Assembly: GCA_963678675.1 (NCBI GenBank)
Contig: OY783193.1
Location: 12,634,822 to 12,698,821 of the forward strand
Origin: Xiphydria camelus
Taxonomy: Eukaryota; Arthropoda; Insecta; Hymenoptera; Xiphydriidae
Direction of reading: 5' to 3'
Length of the DNA: 64,000 nucleotides
Below, in pieces: positions 34,593 to 47,100 of this stretch. The translations under genes and the position numbers were made by a program. Positions within the stretch are counted from its first letter, which is position 1. Each line of letters starts with the position of its first letter. Under the pieces are notes generated by a model. That model did not search any database, had not been told where the DNA came from, and was given only the letters and a program-made list of their open reading frames with translations.

Positions 34593-36926
34593 TTAGGCCG
34601 TCTTTTTGCGTTTCGTTTGTAGATTCATTCTATTGCGAAGTGCTTTGCGTTTGTTGTATGCCAATTTATTAATTTCGTTGATGAATTTTTTTTTATCCAC
34701 GGTTGGACAAACTCGCTTAACCCATTCTGTAAAGTAATCACAATTTATTAGTCGATAAGATATATTTAATGTATTTTAATTCAAAACTTTTGTATTTGAT
34801 TTTACCATATAATCCTTTGAATAATCGATGATCGATTGCAGGACGACCACCACGTAAACCTTTTGCCGAATAATTCCGTAAGCTTACTCCATAGACTTCA
34901 ATCAGTATTTCACGTACTAAAGCCTTCCATCGTTCTTCATCAGTCTCAATGTGCGTAATTTGAATGTTGATTACGGCGGTTTTGGCTTTTGATAAATAAA
35001 ATTTACTATTTGGCGATATCTCTTCCTGTAAAATTACATTTATTCATTATAAACATCTTTTCAACTAATTATATTGATAAATACTTTATCTCACGAATAT
35101 TTTTAATTAAAATTTTATTTACCATGTAGGTACTCTGACGGCTCTAAATAAACTGGGTTCATCTATAAAAAAGTGAAAATAATAAATTAATTAATTATAT
35201 ATAATTATAATTAAATGTTAATGAAAGTTTAAAAAAAAATGATTTATCTGACTAAGGGCCGGTTTTACCAACAGGTATAAACGCGGTATAGCGCTATACT
35301 GAGAATATAACCATAAGGCTTATTGCTGGTTATATTCTCAGTATAGCGCTATACCGCGTTTATACCGTGTTGGTAAAACCGGCCCTATATAACTGAGAAA
35401 TATTTTTTACCTCAATTTCTCCTTTTGATTCACCAGTGTTCCCTTGACTGATTTCAAAAACATATCTCATGGCTTTCAGCAACAGTTTTTGGTGAGCAAT
35501 GTCTCTCTCAGTCACTATTAAATAAAAAATATATTATAACTATGTATTACATTAATTAGTAACACGTATAATTACACAATAAATGAGTTTACTTTTTACG
35601 TCAGTGTATAAGACAACTATCATTATGTAATGTATATTTGTTGATTAAATTCAGTTTCTGGAGTAAATATACCTTCCCAATTTATCATACCAGCCATGGC
35701 TCGCACGGGTCCATCATCATTTTCTCCATCATCTGAATCTTCACTCTTATTTGATGTTTGGTCATCATCATCTGCGGATTGTGTTGATTGTGTTGTTGTT
35801 GTTGTGTTGTTCGTTAATATAAACTGATCTGCCTGAGCCTAGGGCTGATTTGTTATTTTCGTTGTTATAACCATTATTATCAAAATTATGTATATAAGAA
35901 GAGGGAGGATGCGATTCATCATTTTGTCTTACCGCATTATTGTTATAAGCATCTGGCACACAGGGCAGCTTATTTTGTGAAATTAATCGTCCTTTATCGT
36001 CAGTCAAATCTAGAAGATACTCGTTACTTCTATTGGAATCCATATTGAGTAATTCGTATGAGCTCCGTTCTTCTGTTGAGCTCTTAGACTTCGTTGTACA
36101 CATGGGAGCTATTATTGTTGGCTCCAAGCTACTCAAATGCATCACATTATCAAATGAATCATAATATATGACATTGCCATGATCACTATTGAAATTTTGA
36201 GGTGACGTATGGTGTATTATATCGGTCGCTGAGTTTGTAGGCATGACATTTTCCGTGGAACATGAAGTCTCATATTCACCACTTGTCACTGTAGAGACAC
36301 TTGGCAAAGATGAATTTAAAAAATTGCTGTAAATTGGTTTCTCCTGTAAAATCCGTTTAGATAAATCGTTCTTATGCAATTTTTTAATATTGGTCAATAC
36401 TCTCGACTCTTGAGCTTTCTCTTTTTTTTTCATGCAGGACACTGGTAGAGAATATCTTCTTTGCCGGGTCGTGCAATTCTCCAGATGATGTTACAATCAT
36501 TTGGTTCAGCTCGTCTTTTTCAGCTGAAAGAAACATGTGATTAGGACATGATAAATATCAACAATAAAATTGATAATGAAGCATAAAATAGATGTGCCAA
36601 ATATTTAGAATGAATGAACTTTTTGAAATACAATTTTAATTATATTCACATGATGTTAGAAATGTGAATAAGAAAGAACAAAAAGATTGAAAACTGAGCT
36701 CGTTTTTTTATTTTACGAATCGTAATATACAAGTGTAATACTTACTGCCAATTGCGAGTATTTTAGCTGACAATCGCATTGTTTTCCCTTCAGCTGTTTT
36801 CCATAGGAGGTTAAGCGTACTTCCTATTTCTCGATTTCCTGGGATAGATGCCCAATCCACAACACTTGTCGATCCACAATTGGCCCACCAAACTAATGCG
36901 AATTTCTTTTTTCGTCCTTTAGCCAT
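34593..36926 (-). pseudogene. Decayed BEN-domain gene of the outer element
   Basis: Exon 1 (36926-36746) encodes a WWANCGSTSVVDW-containing start and is 181 nt, the same length as exon 1 of the BEN gene in the inner element. The next exon carries a serine-rich stretch and an acidic SEDSDDGENDDG segment. It breaks frame at an A9 run (about 36,422-36,430; eight would keep frame) and again near the CAA repeat at about 35,800. The exon at about 35,025-34,805 encodes a BEN core: RWKALVREILIEVYGV, then LRNYSAKG and GRPAIDHRLFKGLYG. The last exon (to TAA at 34593) is basic. BEN domains bind DNA or mediate chromatin contacts. Divergent to the transposase remnant at 37905, as in the inner element. Confidence 0.75.
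35256..35385. mobile_element. 130-bp Harbinger-type hairpin MITE
   Basis: The ends are GGGCCGGTTTTACCAACA and complement; the arms carry CGGTATAGCGCTATACTGAG. The same terminus occurs at about 2660 and 7557 in the foldback. It lies in an intron of the decayed BEN gene. The flanks are TAA and TAT, an imperfect TWA-type duplication. Confidence 0.85.
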
Positions 36927-37284
36927 TATTTTTACTTTCTTGCACTAATTTTTTTATCGGAAACGCGTACCACTAATTTACCTGAAGCAAATAACTATAC
37001 GCTTGTTGCGTATCTCGAAAGTGCGCCGAAAGCGCCGCGTAGTGGCCAAGATTGGCACAAATGGGTTACACTGTCAACCAATCAGGCCTTCCGGCTTGTG
37101 CTTATACAGGCAAATCTAAGTGTGCATGTGACCACACGTATAGTCGTACACCCCGTGCCGTGTAATCCAGTACGGCACTTTTTGCTCACCAGGCGAGTAA
37201 GGCGGCGCCACCACCGATGCGCAACAGGCGTATACAAGATGGCCGACGTGTGAGCCATCGCATTCAAACATGTGACTCTTCCTT

Positions 37285-37490
37285 GTATAGGGACTCGGAT
37301 TCTGTCGCTGGTGACTTTCTAAAGTATCATTTTTAAACATACAAGCCAATGAACAATTAATTCTCATGCCCTCATTAGCTCTACGGTGGTGTCTATCCTC
37401 ATTAATGAAAGCATGAGGATTGATTAAACAATGGTTAGTACATTTAAAAGTAACATTTAAAAAGTCACCAGCGACAGAATCCGAGTCGAA
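37285..37490. repeat. Imperfect palindrome upstream of the decayed BEN gene
   Basis: GGACTCGGATTCTGTCGCTG at about 37,290 is mirrored by CAGCGACAGAATCCGAGTCG at about 37,470. The arms are about 100 bp and diverged toward the loop. A 146-residue minus frame (37116-37556) across it is probably an artefact of the symmetry. Confidence 0.65.
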
Positions 37491-37904
37491 GGTTGTAATG
37501 TCTAACGGTCGATAACCGTCAACGTATTTATCATATATTGATAAAACAGTTTTCACTGTGGAACGATAATTAATTATTAATTACATAAGTATTATTTAAC
37601 AAATGAAATTAACAATAGGGTTCAATTCCCCAAATGATTTCCAATTGATTCGTCTGTAATTTGACAATTTCTAATTAATATTTGCTATCTAGGTATATTA
37701 ATTAATGTTTCCCAAAAACTTAAACTAATTTCCTAAATATCCCCAAACTGTTTCCAAACGCGATAGGAGTAATTCCTGATTAATTATAAAATTATTGTCT
37801 GCTAGGCAGACAGTGGTAGGCATAACCTGTATGAAGCAAGTAACATAACCTATATTAAGTTTTGACATTTGAAAGATCGGCACATGTGAAAGAACATATA
37901 ACAT

Positions 37905-38540
37905 ATGAAATCAGCTAACAATTCCATGAAATTCGGTAATCTTCTTTATTTTATAAAAATTTCGGAATGTGATTGCCAACGTGCTGTATGTAATTGTAAC
38001 AACTACAGACATTATGCAATACTGCGAGAAATCATCACCGATTATATTCTTCACACTCACGGTGATCAATATGTACCATATGTCCGCGATCATTTGAACC
38101 ATAGGAAAATTGCGAGTTTTGCATGAGCACCCCTTTGGGTCTCCTTGTCCAATAGAATCACCGGAGAAGCGTGAATGCGCATGCGTAGTCATCCGCGAGT
38201 GTGGCGTCGTCAGCAAGTTCAGATCGATTATTTCGATAACCGATCTGAACTTGCTGACGACGCCACACTCGCGGATGACTACGCATGCGCATTCACGCTT
38301 CTCCGGTGATTCTATTGGACGAGGAGACCCAAAGGGGTGCTCATGCAAAACTCGCAATTTTCCTATGGTTCAAATGATCGCGGACATACGGTATATGACA
38401 CAAATGCTTTTCTTCACGTTGTTAAATCTACAAATGTAATGAAAATCATTTCAATCGATGACATTCTTACTACCTGTGTATATATGAATTGTAATAATGA
38501 GGAATACATCGCTATTCCTTTAAATAATGCTGAGTTGGAA
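37905..38540 (+). pseudogene. CMC transposase C-terminal remnant split by a palindrome
   Basis: The plus frame starting at 37905 has a CDCQRAVCNCN cysteine cluster and YAILREIITDYIL. After a palindrome (about 38,075-38,395) a frame resumes with NVMKIISIDDILTTCVYMNC and ends at 38540. The layout equals the fragment at 15445-15735 and the end of the full transposase at 44162-47845. The palindrome arms (about 155 bp each, sharing GCATGAGCACCCCTTTGGG and TGCGCATGCGTAGTCATCCG) include the flanking coding bases. So it may be an inserted MITE that extended by inverted duplication, or a rearrangement. Catalytic parts are gone. Confidence 0.6.
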
Positions 38541-38679
38541 TAAAATGTTATATATTTAACATTATTAATCACGAAATGTTTATTAATTTATTTATTCCTG
38601 TATATAAAAGAAATTCATATTAACAGTACCTTATTAAAACCAAAGAAACCTAATACTCAATAAATATCGCAAGAATAGG

Positions 38680-38858
38680 AGCTGGAGGTTTTGAATTGGT
38701 TTTGTTTAGGTTATTTAGGCTTTAAATAGGTCAAGACATGTAGTTTAGGCTTTGGATGTTTTAATTGGGTTTTGTTTAGGTTATTCTAGGCTTTAAATAG
38801 GTCTTGATATGTAGTTTAGGCTTTGGATGTTTTAATTGGGTTTTGTTTAGGTTATTCT
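38680..38858. repeat. About 68-bp subterminal tandem repeat of the outer element
   Basis: TTTAATTGGGTTTTGTTTAG recurs about every 68 bp (with GGCTTTAAATAGGTC and GTAGTTTAGGCTTTGG) for about 2.5 units. The inner transposon inserted in the last unit; the remainder of the unit continues at 49,364. Related AACCTA-rich words lie near the left end (33,930-34,160). Confidence 0.8.
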
Positions 38859-38869
38859 ACCCTGCTTAA

Positions 38870-39480
38870 AATTTTGGATAAAATCCGGATTCCGAAATTT
38901 ATCCGAAATTGTCCGGGATGTTATCCGGTTTTTGTCATCCGGATTCTATCCGGTTTTGTTCGAAAATTGTCCGCATGAAGTACCTTTTAATTGCTACCTC
39001 TTCCAGAAAATTTTCGTACATGACCGGATAAAATCCGGATGACAAAAACCGGATAACGTCCCGGACAATTTCGGATAAATTTCGGAATCCGGATTTTATC
39101 TGGAATTATAATGCATCCGTATATTGTCCGGTAGAATCCGAAATTTCTACGGACTGACTAATTTGATGAATCCGGATTGTATCCGGTCATGCCCGTTTTT
39201 TATATGGTAAGGTGGGTTGGATCAATTCGGATTATATCGGTATGTTGCCCGGTCTAAAAGACATGATTAGTTTAGACCTCATACGTTTAAGTCCGAAATT
39301 TGTAGGCGTAAGGAATACAGGTAATGCGGATATCATCCCGTTAAATCCGAAATTTTTTCGGTGTGAGGAATGCGGTTAATCGGGATCTCATCCTGTTTGA
39401 AGTCTGAAATATTTGCAGTTTGAAGAATGTCACTAATCCGGAGCTCATCCGGTAAAGCTTGAAATTTATACGATCTGAAA
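38870..39480. repeat. Left subterminal repeats of the inner CMC element
   Basis: Degenerate repeats of words such as AAATCCGGAT, TATCCGGTTTTTGTCATCC and TCCGAAATTT in both orientations, including a palindrome of about 210 bp at 38,875-39,100. They correspond in character to the TCCGGATT words on the right and are the expected place for element-encoded DNA-binding proteins to act. Confidence 0.7.
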
Positions 39481-40008
39481 AATGTGATTAATCAGGATCT
39501 CAACAATGATGAACGAATTTGCACTTTCTTTTTAGGCTTCAAAGAAATGTGTCAAGGCGATGAAAAGTAACTACATCGCATTCTTTTAAAAATGACCATG
39601 CTCATAGAGGACGATAATAAAAACGATAAAGAGAACAACGACGGACAGACATACAAACAAATGCTGTCGTCAAAATCCCTTTTTCTCATTTAGCTTAGCT
39701 CGAAACGTCGAGATTTGATAAAAACCGAAAAAGTTCAATCTTATATAACTAATATTTTGGAATGTAAATTTAGAATGTGAAAAAATATTCAATACAAAAC
39801 TAATCTTTTTTTCATTATCTGCATATAATTTATTATTATATGTACATTACGAACAACGGAACACATTTCTCTTAGGTTTCAACTAAAGTTAATGACTATC
39901 ATAACTATTAATAATCATTACTATTAATAATCCGAAAAAATAATTACTCTTAATTATTATAATATATATTATTACTTTCAAGAACGTCGCGATTATAACA
40001 GCTTTATT

Positions 40009-43000
40009 TTAATCCTCGTCGTTGTTAGACACCTCACCTTCTGTAACTTCCATTCTCTCATCTTCTATCTCATCATCATCTTGATCTATTATAAGTTTAC
40101 GATGATCAACATCGTCAACCTCTTCGTTTTCGGTACTTGCAAAATCATTCACCTGATCTCCTTCGTCCTCTTCGTCTTCATGATCGTCATCGTCTAATTC
40201 AAGAGGATCCAAATCTTTTAACTCGTGAGGAACCACATCATCTGAATCATGAGGATCCAACTCATCTAACTCGTCTATTCTATTTTCAACACTTTCAAAA
40301 AAGATCGTATCAGATCCTTTATTTGTTCCATGATCTTCCGCTTTCTCAGGTTGGACGGCATTCGGTTTATTTGTTTCATTTTCTTCGACATTGGAATCAA
40401 GATTCTCAATAAATTCTTGAGATTTTTGAGTCCTCTGCTTTTTTCTGGATTTATTTGTGTCTTTTTTCGTAGATTGTTTCCTTTTTAGAGTCAAGTCTCT
40501 ATTCAGATCTGCTATTTTGTGATTTAAATAACTGGTGATGGAACGTAGTTCTTTCTGAACTGCTGATGTATCCATTTTCTTAACTTTTTCCATCCAATAT
40601 TTCGAAATGTCTGAGAAACAGTATATGTACACAATATATACAATGGTATACTTTAAAAATGTGAAAGAAAAAATAAATTGAAAACAGTTAGTAAACCAAC
40701 ACTCGCGTTAAGGTTGCGATTATTTTTTTTTCCTTTTTACAACTTCAAACCATTCAGAAGCCAGTCAAATGTGCAATAATAGTATAGCAGATTTTCGAGA
40801 CATTTTTTGATATAACTTTATTTAGAAAGAAATTTCAAAAGGTGTTTAAGAATTTTAAGGTATTTCAAGATATTTCGTGGAATTTTAAAGAAATTCATGC
40901 AATTTTAAGAGATTTTTAAAAGAATTTTACCCTTCAAACGGGCCATTTTCACTCAACTTTCAGCCAATAATTGAGTTCAATGAGTTTAATATCTCATTTT
41001 TTTGATTAAGGATATATTATGCAAAATAATAATTACCGGTGAGAGCTCTGAGACCTACTGGAGAAAGTGCAGATTTTTCACTTTTGAAGCCTCTCACTGT
41101 ACTGCGTTTTAAGACTTCATTCGAAGAGATGGCTGTGGCGATGGCTTTTATAAATTTCTGGGCGTTGATCTTTGGTTGAAAGCGTATAGTATCATACATG
41201 TCTCGATCAATCCATACCCCGTGGCCCGCATGAATCTGTAAAAAAAACCATTTTATTAAATTTTATCGAAAAATATATGAGAAGTACATATGAAAAATAG
41301 CTAAATTATCATACTTCATTTGTTGCAGGATTCACTTCTCCAATTTCAAGCTTTTCTCCGGATATAATTTGTTTTTCCAGCTCTTGTTGAGCTGTTATAT
41401 CAACTTTTTTGATACTTGCTGCAAATAATTTGAATAATAATATTAAAAATACATTACTTTCAATGGAAATCTAAAAAGTATTGTATATGCAATTGTTTAT
41501 CCAAAAAGTTACAGTGCACTTGTTCAAAACAATCGACAACTTTATTCTGCATTCGTATATTCGAATTTTTCAAGGACCTATTCTCCATCTCTAATTTGAT
41601 AATTTGGCGTCGAAAATCACGTAGAAGAGTTTCTGTTTCTTCGTTGAAGATGTTGTCACCATTACTATTATCATCACTCTATTTAAAAAAAACAGTGGTC
41701 TATACCGCGTGTTTTCGAGGAAGCTTGACATAGGAGATACGTGAGTGTGAGAGAGAACATGGCGAGTGCATAAGAGCCTCTTTGTCGCAGACTCCAACTG
41801 GACAAGTTTAGGGAAATGTGCGATAGAGAGACTCTTATGCACTCGCCGTATGTTCTCTCTCGCACTCGCGTGTCTCCTATGTCAAGCTTCCTCGAAAACA
41901 CGCGGTATATACTTATATAAGTACTAAAATCATATATATCTATATATACTTAAAATTGCACTTGTTTTAAGCAACTTACATTTTTACGTTTCATGTTTAG
42001 AATAATGCTTTTTAAAGATTTATTCTCGAGCTCCAGTTCACTGATTCGTTTTATATAATCCAATATGAGACCACTCTCATCGTTTCCGTCGCTTTCCTTA
42101 TTATATTGAAAGAAAGATAGACATAAAGGTATAAATAATAAATTTTAATGTTTTAAAAATCATACCTATATATATAATTTACATATCAAAAATTAATTTT
42201 GTACCTTTTCATTTTGAACCCCTTGTTCTTCATCACTCGAATTATTTCGTTTTACGACACTCGTTGGCTTTGTAACCAATACTGACGATTTGATTGTGGC
42301 GATTTCTTTGTACCGGGATCTATTGATTCTGAGGCGTTGGAAGCATTCTGTTTGAAGAAATAAATTTTCAAAGAAAATATAAAAATATTATATAGAGGTA
42401 ACGAATGTATTGATATATGAAAAAATGTCAATTAAAAATTATATTAGAAAAAAGCACCATTGTTAATATTAAAAAGAAAATTCTACTTAATTATTTAATT
42501 GTGCTAAAACTAATTTCTTATTGTTTAATATTTAAAAATACCTGAATTTGTCTAATTTTTAACACTGCAGGTTGTATTTTATTGCTAGTAGGACTACTTG
42601 TGCTTTTCACTGTATTGTCTCGTTTTGTTGACGACTTTGAAACTGCAGTTATTTGTTTTAAAACACTGGGAGCCTTCTGTTGAAAATGTATACATTTTCA
42701 CTAAAATATTAAAATATATATGAAATAGAGCTAGAGAATAGTACTTAATTATTGACAACTTACAGCTTTACTGTCACTTAATTTGGACAGTTTCACACTT
42801 AATCGACTCATTTTTGCTTCACGTTCCTGTGTACATTAAGTAACATGAAAATTTTCAACTTTGAAATAATCAACAGAAAATGTAGCTCCTAAGCTTATAT
42901 TAGTGTCATAAAAAAATTTTTTTAGAGAATAATAAAAATATATAATTAAAGTGAAAAGGTACGTTTAATTTATATTTACTTTTTTTGCTTTTAATACTGC

Positions 43001-43619
43001 AGTTTCCTTGCTACTTTTTATAGCATCTTCACTCGAAGAAGTGTCGGAAGCAGCACTTTGCAAAACTTTATTTGGAGGCCATTTCAGCCTTGTAGTCGTC
43101 GTTAGCTTTTTAAGCTCTTCCTCGGAATCTAATGAAACGTTAAGTATTTCCTCATAATTAGCTTTATTTATTACAATAAAAGTGAAATATTATAACATAA
43201 AATGTATACCTACTTCCCTTGTGACTCAATAAAGGGTTTTAAAAATAAAAACTTTCTTATTCCACTTCTAATAGTTATTGTTTTTTTTTTTGGAAATGCA
43301 TAAAACTGATTTGAAATTAAATGAAATATATGGGCACCATGCATGTGCTCGCAGTAATTCACTTTTTTCTTTTTTACGGCACTTTTTACCGCACACATTA
43401 TTTCAATTATTAATCAATAGAATAATAATAAAACTTACTTGCAGCTAGACCAACGGTTCCTGTGCATTTTTTATCTTTACAGCCACAAACTACTTTGTAT
43501 TTTGTGTTTGGTGGATTATTTTTCTTGAAATTCAGCACAATGTCCGAGGACAGAATAGCAGTCAAGTTTGCTGATGGGTACTGGGGACACTTTTTGGTGA
43601 ATTTGAAGTAAAGTAACAT
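40009..43619 (-). CDS. BEN-domain coiled-coil protein of the CMC transposon (10 exons)
   Basis: Exons by GT/AG and phase: 43619-43439, 43128-42980, 42826-42764, 42676-42542, 42347-42205, 42096-41980, 41678-41513, 41418-41315, 41235-41037 and 40610-40009. Order: a small N-terminal module with a CGCKDKKC cysteine pair; a long basic/serine region; charged coiled-coil stretches in exons 6-7 (YIKRISELELENKSL and KLEMENRSLK); a BEN domain in exon 9 (GHGVWIDRDMYDTI, then KFIKAIATAI and LSPVGLRAL); and a C-terminal tail of Asp/Glu runs ending in SNNDED and a stop. About 600 residues. Exon 5 is 143 nt and changes frame internally; skipping it keeps frame. BEN domains bind DNA in chromatin factors, so a role at subterminal repeats like plant TNPA is plausible but inferred. 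Confidence 0.8.
41703..41907. mobile_element. Hairpin MITE in a BEN-gene intron
   Basis: The ends are TACCGCGTGTTTTCGAGGAA and complement, flanked by TA (41701-41702, 41908-41909). Arms of about 85 bp include GAGTGCATAAGAGCCTCT-like sequence. It lies between exons 6 and 7 of the BEN gene, so it should be removed by splicing. Confidence 0.85.
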
Positions 43620-44161
43620 TTTAATAATTCAATACACTCAATGTAAATACTCGCAAAATTCAAAACTTAAAAGAAAATCATACGTCGAAACACTTTTTGC
43701 TAACCGGCATAACACGTACATCACGTGCCCGCATGAACCTTTATTCTGCATTTTGATTGTGGTAGTGGCGTCCTTTGAGGCAATATTAACAAAGCATGCG
43801 TGCGCACGGGCATAGACAACCAATGCCGTTGACTTTTCACATTCCAACAAATAAAGTTATCCCAGGTCGTATATCCTATTGGTCTACACAATGGAAATCG
43901 TAAACGCGGGTATTTTAAAAAGAGAAATAGAACGACGTTGATTGGTTAGTATTTGTGTATGTGTGATAGGTACCATCGTTGAGGTCAAGCAGCTGAGTGG
44001 AGCCCAGCCGAGTTCAGTTCAAAACTCGTCAAGCACATAGAGCGACGATCTTTTGTGGTTTCAAAATATATATTGAAAGAATCGGGGTTTTTTAATAAAT
44101 CTTTGTAATTAATGAATTACTTGTTCTCAGCTGTCAGATTAGACACTTTCTTGTGAGAAAC
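43620..44161. promoter_or_regulatory. Divergent promoter region between BEN and transposase genes
   Basis: A 542-bp gap separates the BEN start codon (minus, 43619) from the transposase start (plus, 44162). The central part (43,860-44,050) is less AT-rich. No confident TATA or initiator was identified; the call rests on the divergent arrangement. One shared control region would allow co-expression of both proteins. Confidence 0.4.
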
Positions 44162-47100
44162 ATGTCTTCTAGTGATAGTGATTTTAATGAGAGAAAGTGT
44201 AGAGATAAAACACCGGTGAAGAGAAGCTACAAGCAAAATCCTTCTAAAAACGAAAATATTCATCCGAGAACTGTGCAACGTTGGAAATCAAAATTAGATT
44301 ATGGATTGAATGCTGGTAAGAATTTTCACCTGTTATTTGTACGTGTAAACTTAATTCTTAATTTAGAGAATTTTAAAAAGAGAAAACTATAACCTTAAAA
44401 TTCGATTATTTATCATATAATGCATATAATACCCTATTGAAAAAATCCTCGAGGAAATCCCTCTGTATATGTCGATACTTTGATAAAGCTGCAAAAATGA
44501 ACAACTAGTTATTTCTGAGATTTTTTTGGTTATAACCTATATACTCTAATATAAATTTTTTTCCACAATTGTCACAATTGACTTCATGAAATTCATCAAT
44601 ACAGCCAAGTTTCGAGAATGAAATATTGGTACCTAGTTCACCTGAAATGCATATGGACATCGATGGAGGTAATAAGATAATCTATTAGCATAACTGGAAC
44701 GAATTTAATTAATTTAAATAAAATAGCAAATAATTAGTGAACGATTTTATTTTTTATAAATATTATAACTTACTTGTGATATTTTAGAGAGAGATGTGGA
44801 AATGTCAGAGAATTTTCCGACTGTCGAGTATCAACTTCCAAAGGATAATGAGTTCAACAATGATCTGGAAAATACAGTTTTATCACTTGATGAAAATTTG
44901 CATCATTTGCAGTCGAACCCAAGCACATTTCAAGGTCAGTGAATTAATTACGTACAAAATATATTTAGGCCTCTAATAGTCATGTTTGATCCAAGAATAT
45001 CCACTCTGTAGTATCAATAAACAGCCCTTTCAAATTCTGCTGATTATAAAAAATATTTATTTATCATTTCCAGTTAGTTATTGCTTTTGTAAAAAAAACG
45101 GGAACTTTTTGAAAACATTATATCGCTAATACAGTTTTGTATATGAATCGAGACTAGAGTAAATTTTGATGTTTCAAGTACAATATGAGCGTTTTTTAAG
45201 CCTTTTATGTGTGCTATATATAGGTAAATAGAAAATGTTCGTGATTGTACATTCCCGCCTTCATTTTCATTTCATTTTAAATTTTTATTTTGTTTTTAGG
45301 GATAGAAAAGAAAACCTCCATCAACAAGAATTATAGTCAATTAGATGTCGATCAACTTTTTATGGATGAAAATACTGCTGATTCTGAAGATTCTTTTTCT
45401 TCTTTGATCAATGTTTCCAACGAGAATTTTTCTGGAGACAATTCATCTGACGAAGATACTAATAACGAGAGAATTCCTGGAGTCTACTTTTCATCAAGAT
45501 TTGATCACGATAAAGATCCAAACCTTCTCGGTGAATCAGTAGAAAATAGTGATACAAATTCTTTTGACGTACCTAAGATGAAAGAGTATTTACTAGATGA
45601 CAATAGAATTATGTTTTCCGAAGCAGGAATAAAAGTATCAGAAGTTATTCTAATGATCCTCGGATTTAGTTTAAGATTTTCGCTTAGCTATAAAGGTCGT
45701 CGAGAGTTGATAAATATGGTAAAAGTTTTAGCTGGGCCAAACTTTAAAACTTGGACAATCAGCGATTATTATCTTTCAAATATTTTTGATCCACCAAATG
45801 AGGTAATTCAATATTATTTTTATTGTTCAATTTGTTTTTTACCTTTAGAGGCATGTACTTCGAAAAAAAGTTTCAAAAAACATGAGAAAATTTGCGAAAA
45901 ATGTAAAAAGCATTATCTCGTGTCAATGAACTCTCCGAATTACTTCATTTCCATTGATATTACGTATCAACTAAGAACCTTTTTAAATATAGATCTCATA
46001 CGAAACGGGTTGTTCGAAAATCTAGAAAAACTAAAATCAGGGCCTCAACATGAGAGAAATATTACTGATGTTAACGATGGTGAACTGTACAAGCAGTTAA
46101 TTTCTTTAGGAAACTATGTAAATAATTCATTAATATTAACTTGTACATTTAACACCGATGGAGCTGCACTGTTTAATAGTTCTAAAAGAAGTTTTTGGCC
46201 AATTCTTATTATTATAAATGAATTGCCTCCACATTTACGGTTCAAATTTGTTATTCTAGCAGGTCTATGGATTGGCACAAAAGAACCGACACCTGCGTTA
46301 ATGAACATGTATCTTCGACCTTTCGTTGACCAACTTAAAGTTTTAAGCACAGAAGGATTTAAGTGGATAAATGAGGAAGGCAAGATTATGAAAATTATTT
46401 TGAAACCTCTATTATGTAGCGTGGATACTGTAGCACGACCTATTATACAGAATCATGTTCTATTTAATGGCCATTATGGCTGTTCATGGTGTTATAGTTT
46501 TGGTGACTATGTCGGAGGTTCAATGCGGTATCTTTTAAAAGAAACAGACACACCAATTAGGACTCATGAATCGCATTTTAATGATATGGAAGCTGTAATG
46601 AAAATTGCTAAAGCTCAGGAGACGAGGGAAGCAAAAACTACAAAATCCATTAATGGCGTAAAAGGTTATTCGGTATTATCCGAATTGGAGTCACTGGATA
46701 TAGTGTGGAGCTTTGTAAGGGATTATCTTCATGCCGATTTACTTGGGGTAGTTGTTCATTTATGGAATATCTGGACAAATTCGAAAAGTCCAATTCACAT
46801 TACAAAGTCGCAGTTAACTGAAATTAATAAACGACTATTGAAAATGACTCCACCAAACGAAATTCATCGTTTAGTAAGACCATTAATGTACAAGTGTAAA
46901 TGGAAAGCTTCCGAATGGCGATCTTGGTTGTTATTCTATGCTATACCTTGTATTAATGGGATTTTGAACGAATGTGCTGTCAAGCATTTTGCTTTGCTGT
47001 CCAACAGCATATTTACTTTATTGCAAAGAAACATATCTCAAATAGAATTAGATCAATGTGAAAGAGATTTGTTGAATTTCATCGGCCTTTTTGAAATTTT

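Noticed and set aside
37116..37556. 146-residue minus frame in the outer element
   Set aside because: It spans an imperfect palindrome, so the frame is likely a by-product of symmetry. No family match is recognisable.
37610..37640. GGGTTCAATTCCCC resembling a tRNA T-arm
   Set aside because: No matching D-arm, anticodon arm or acceptor stem upstream.
40009..43619. BEN gene as a polydnavirus- or poxvirus-derived insertion
   Set aside because: BEN domains occur in such viruses, but here the gene lies between transposon TIRs beside a transposase and is spliced into ten exons, so a transposon gene is the simpler reading.
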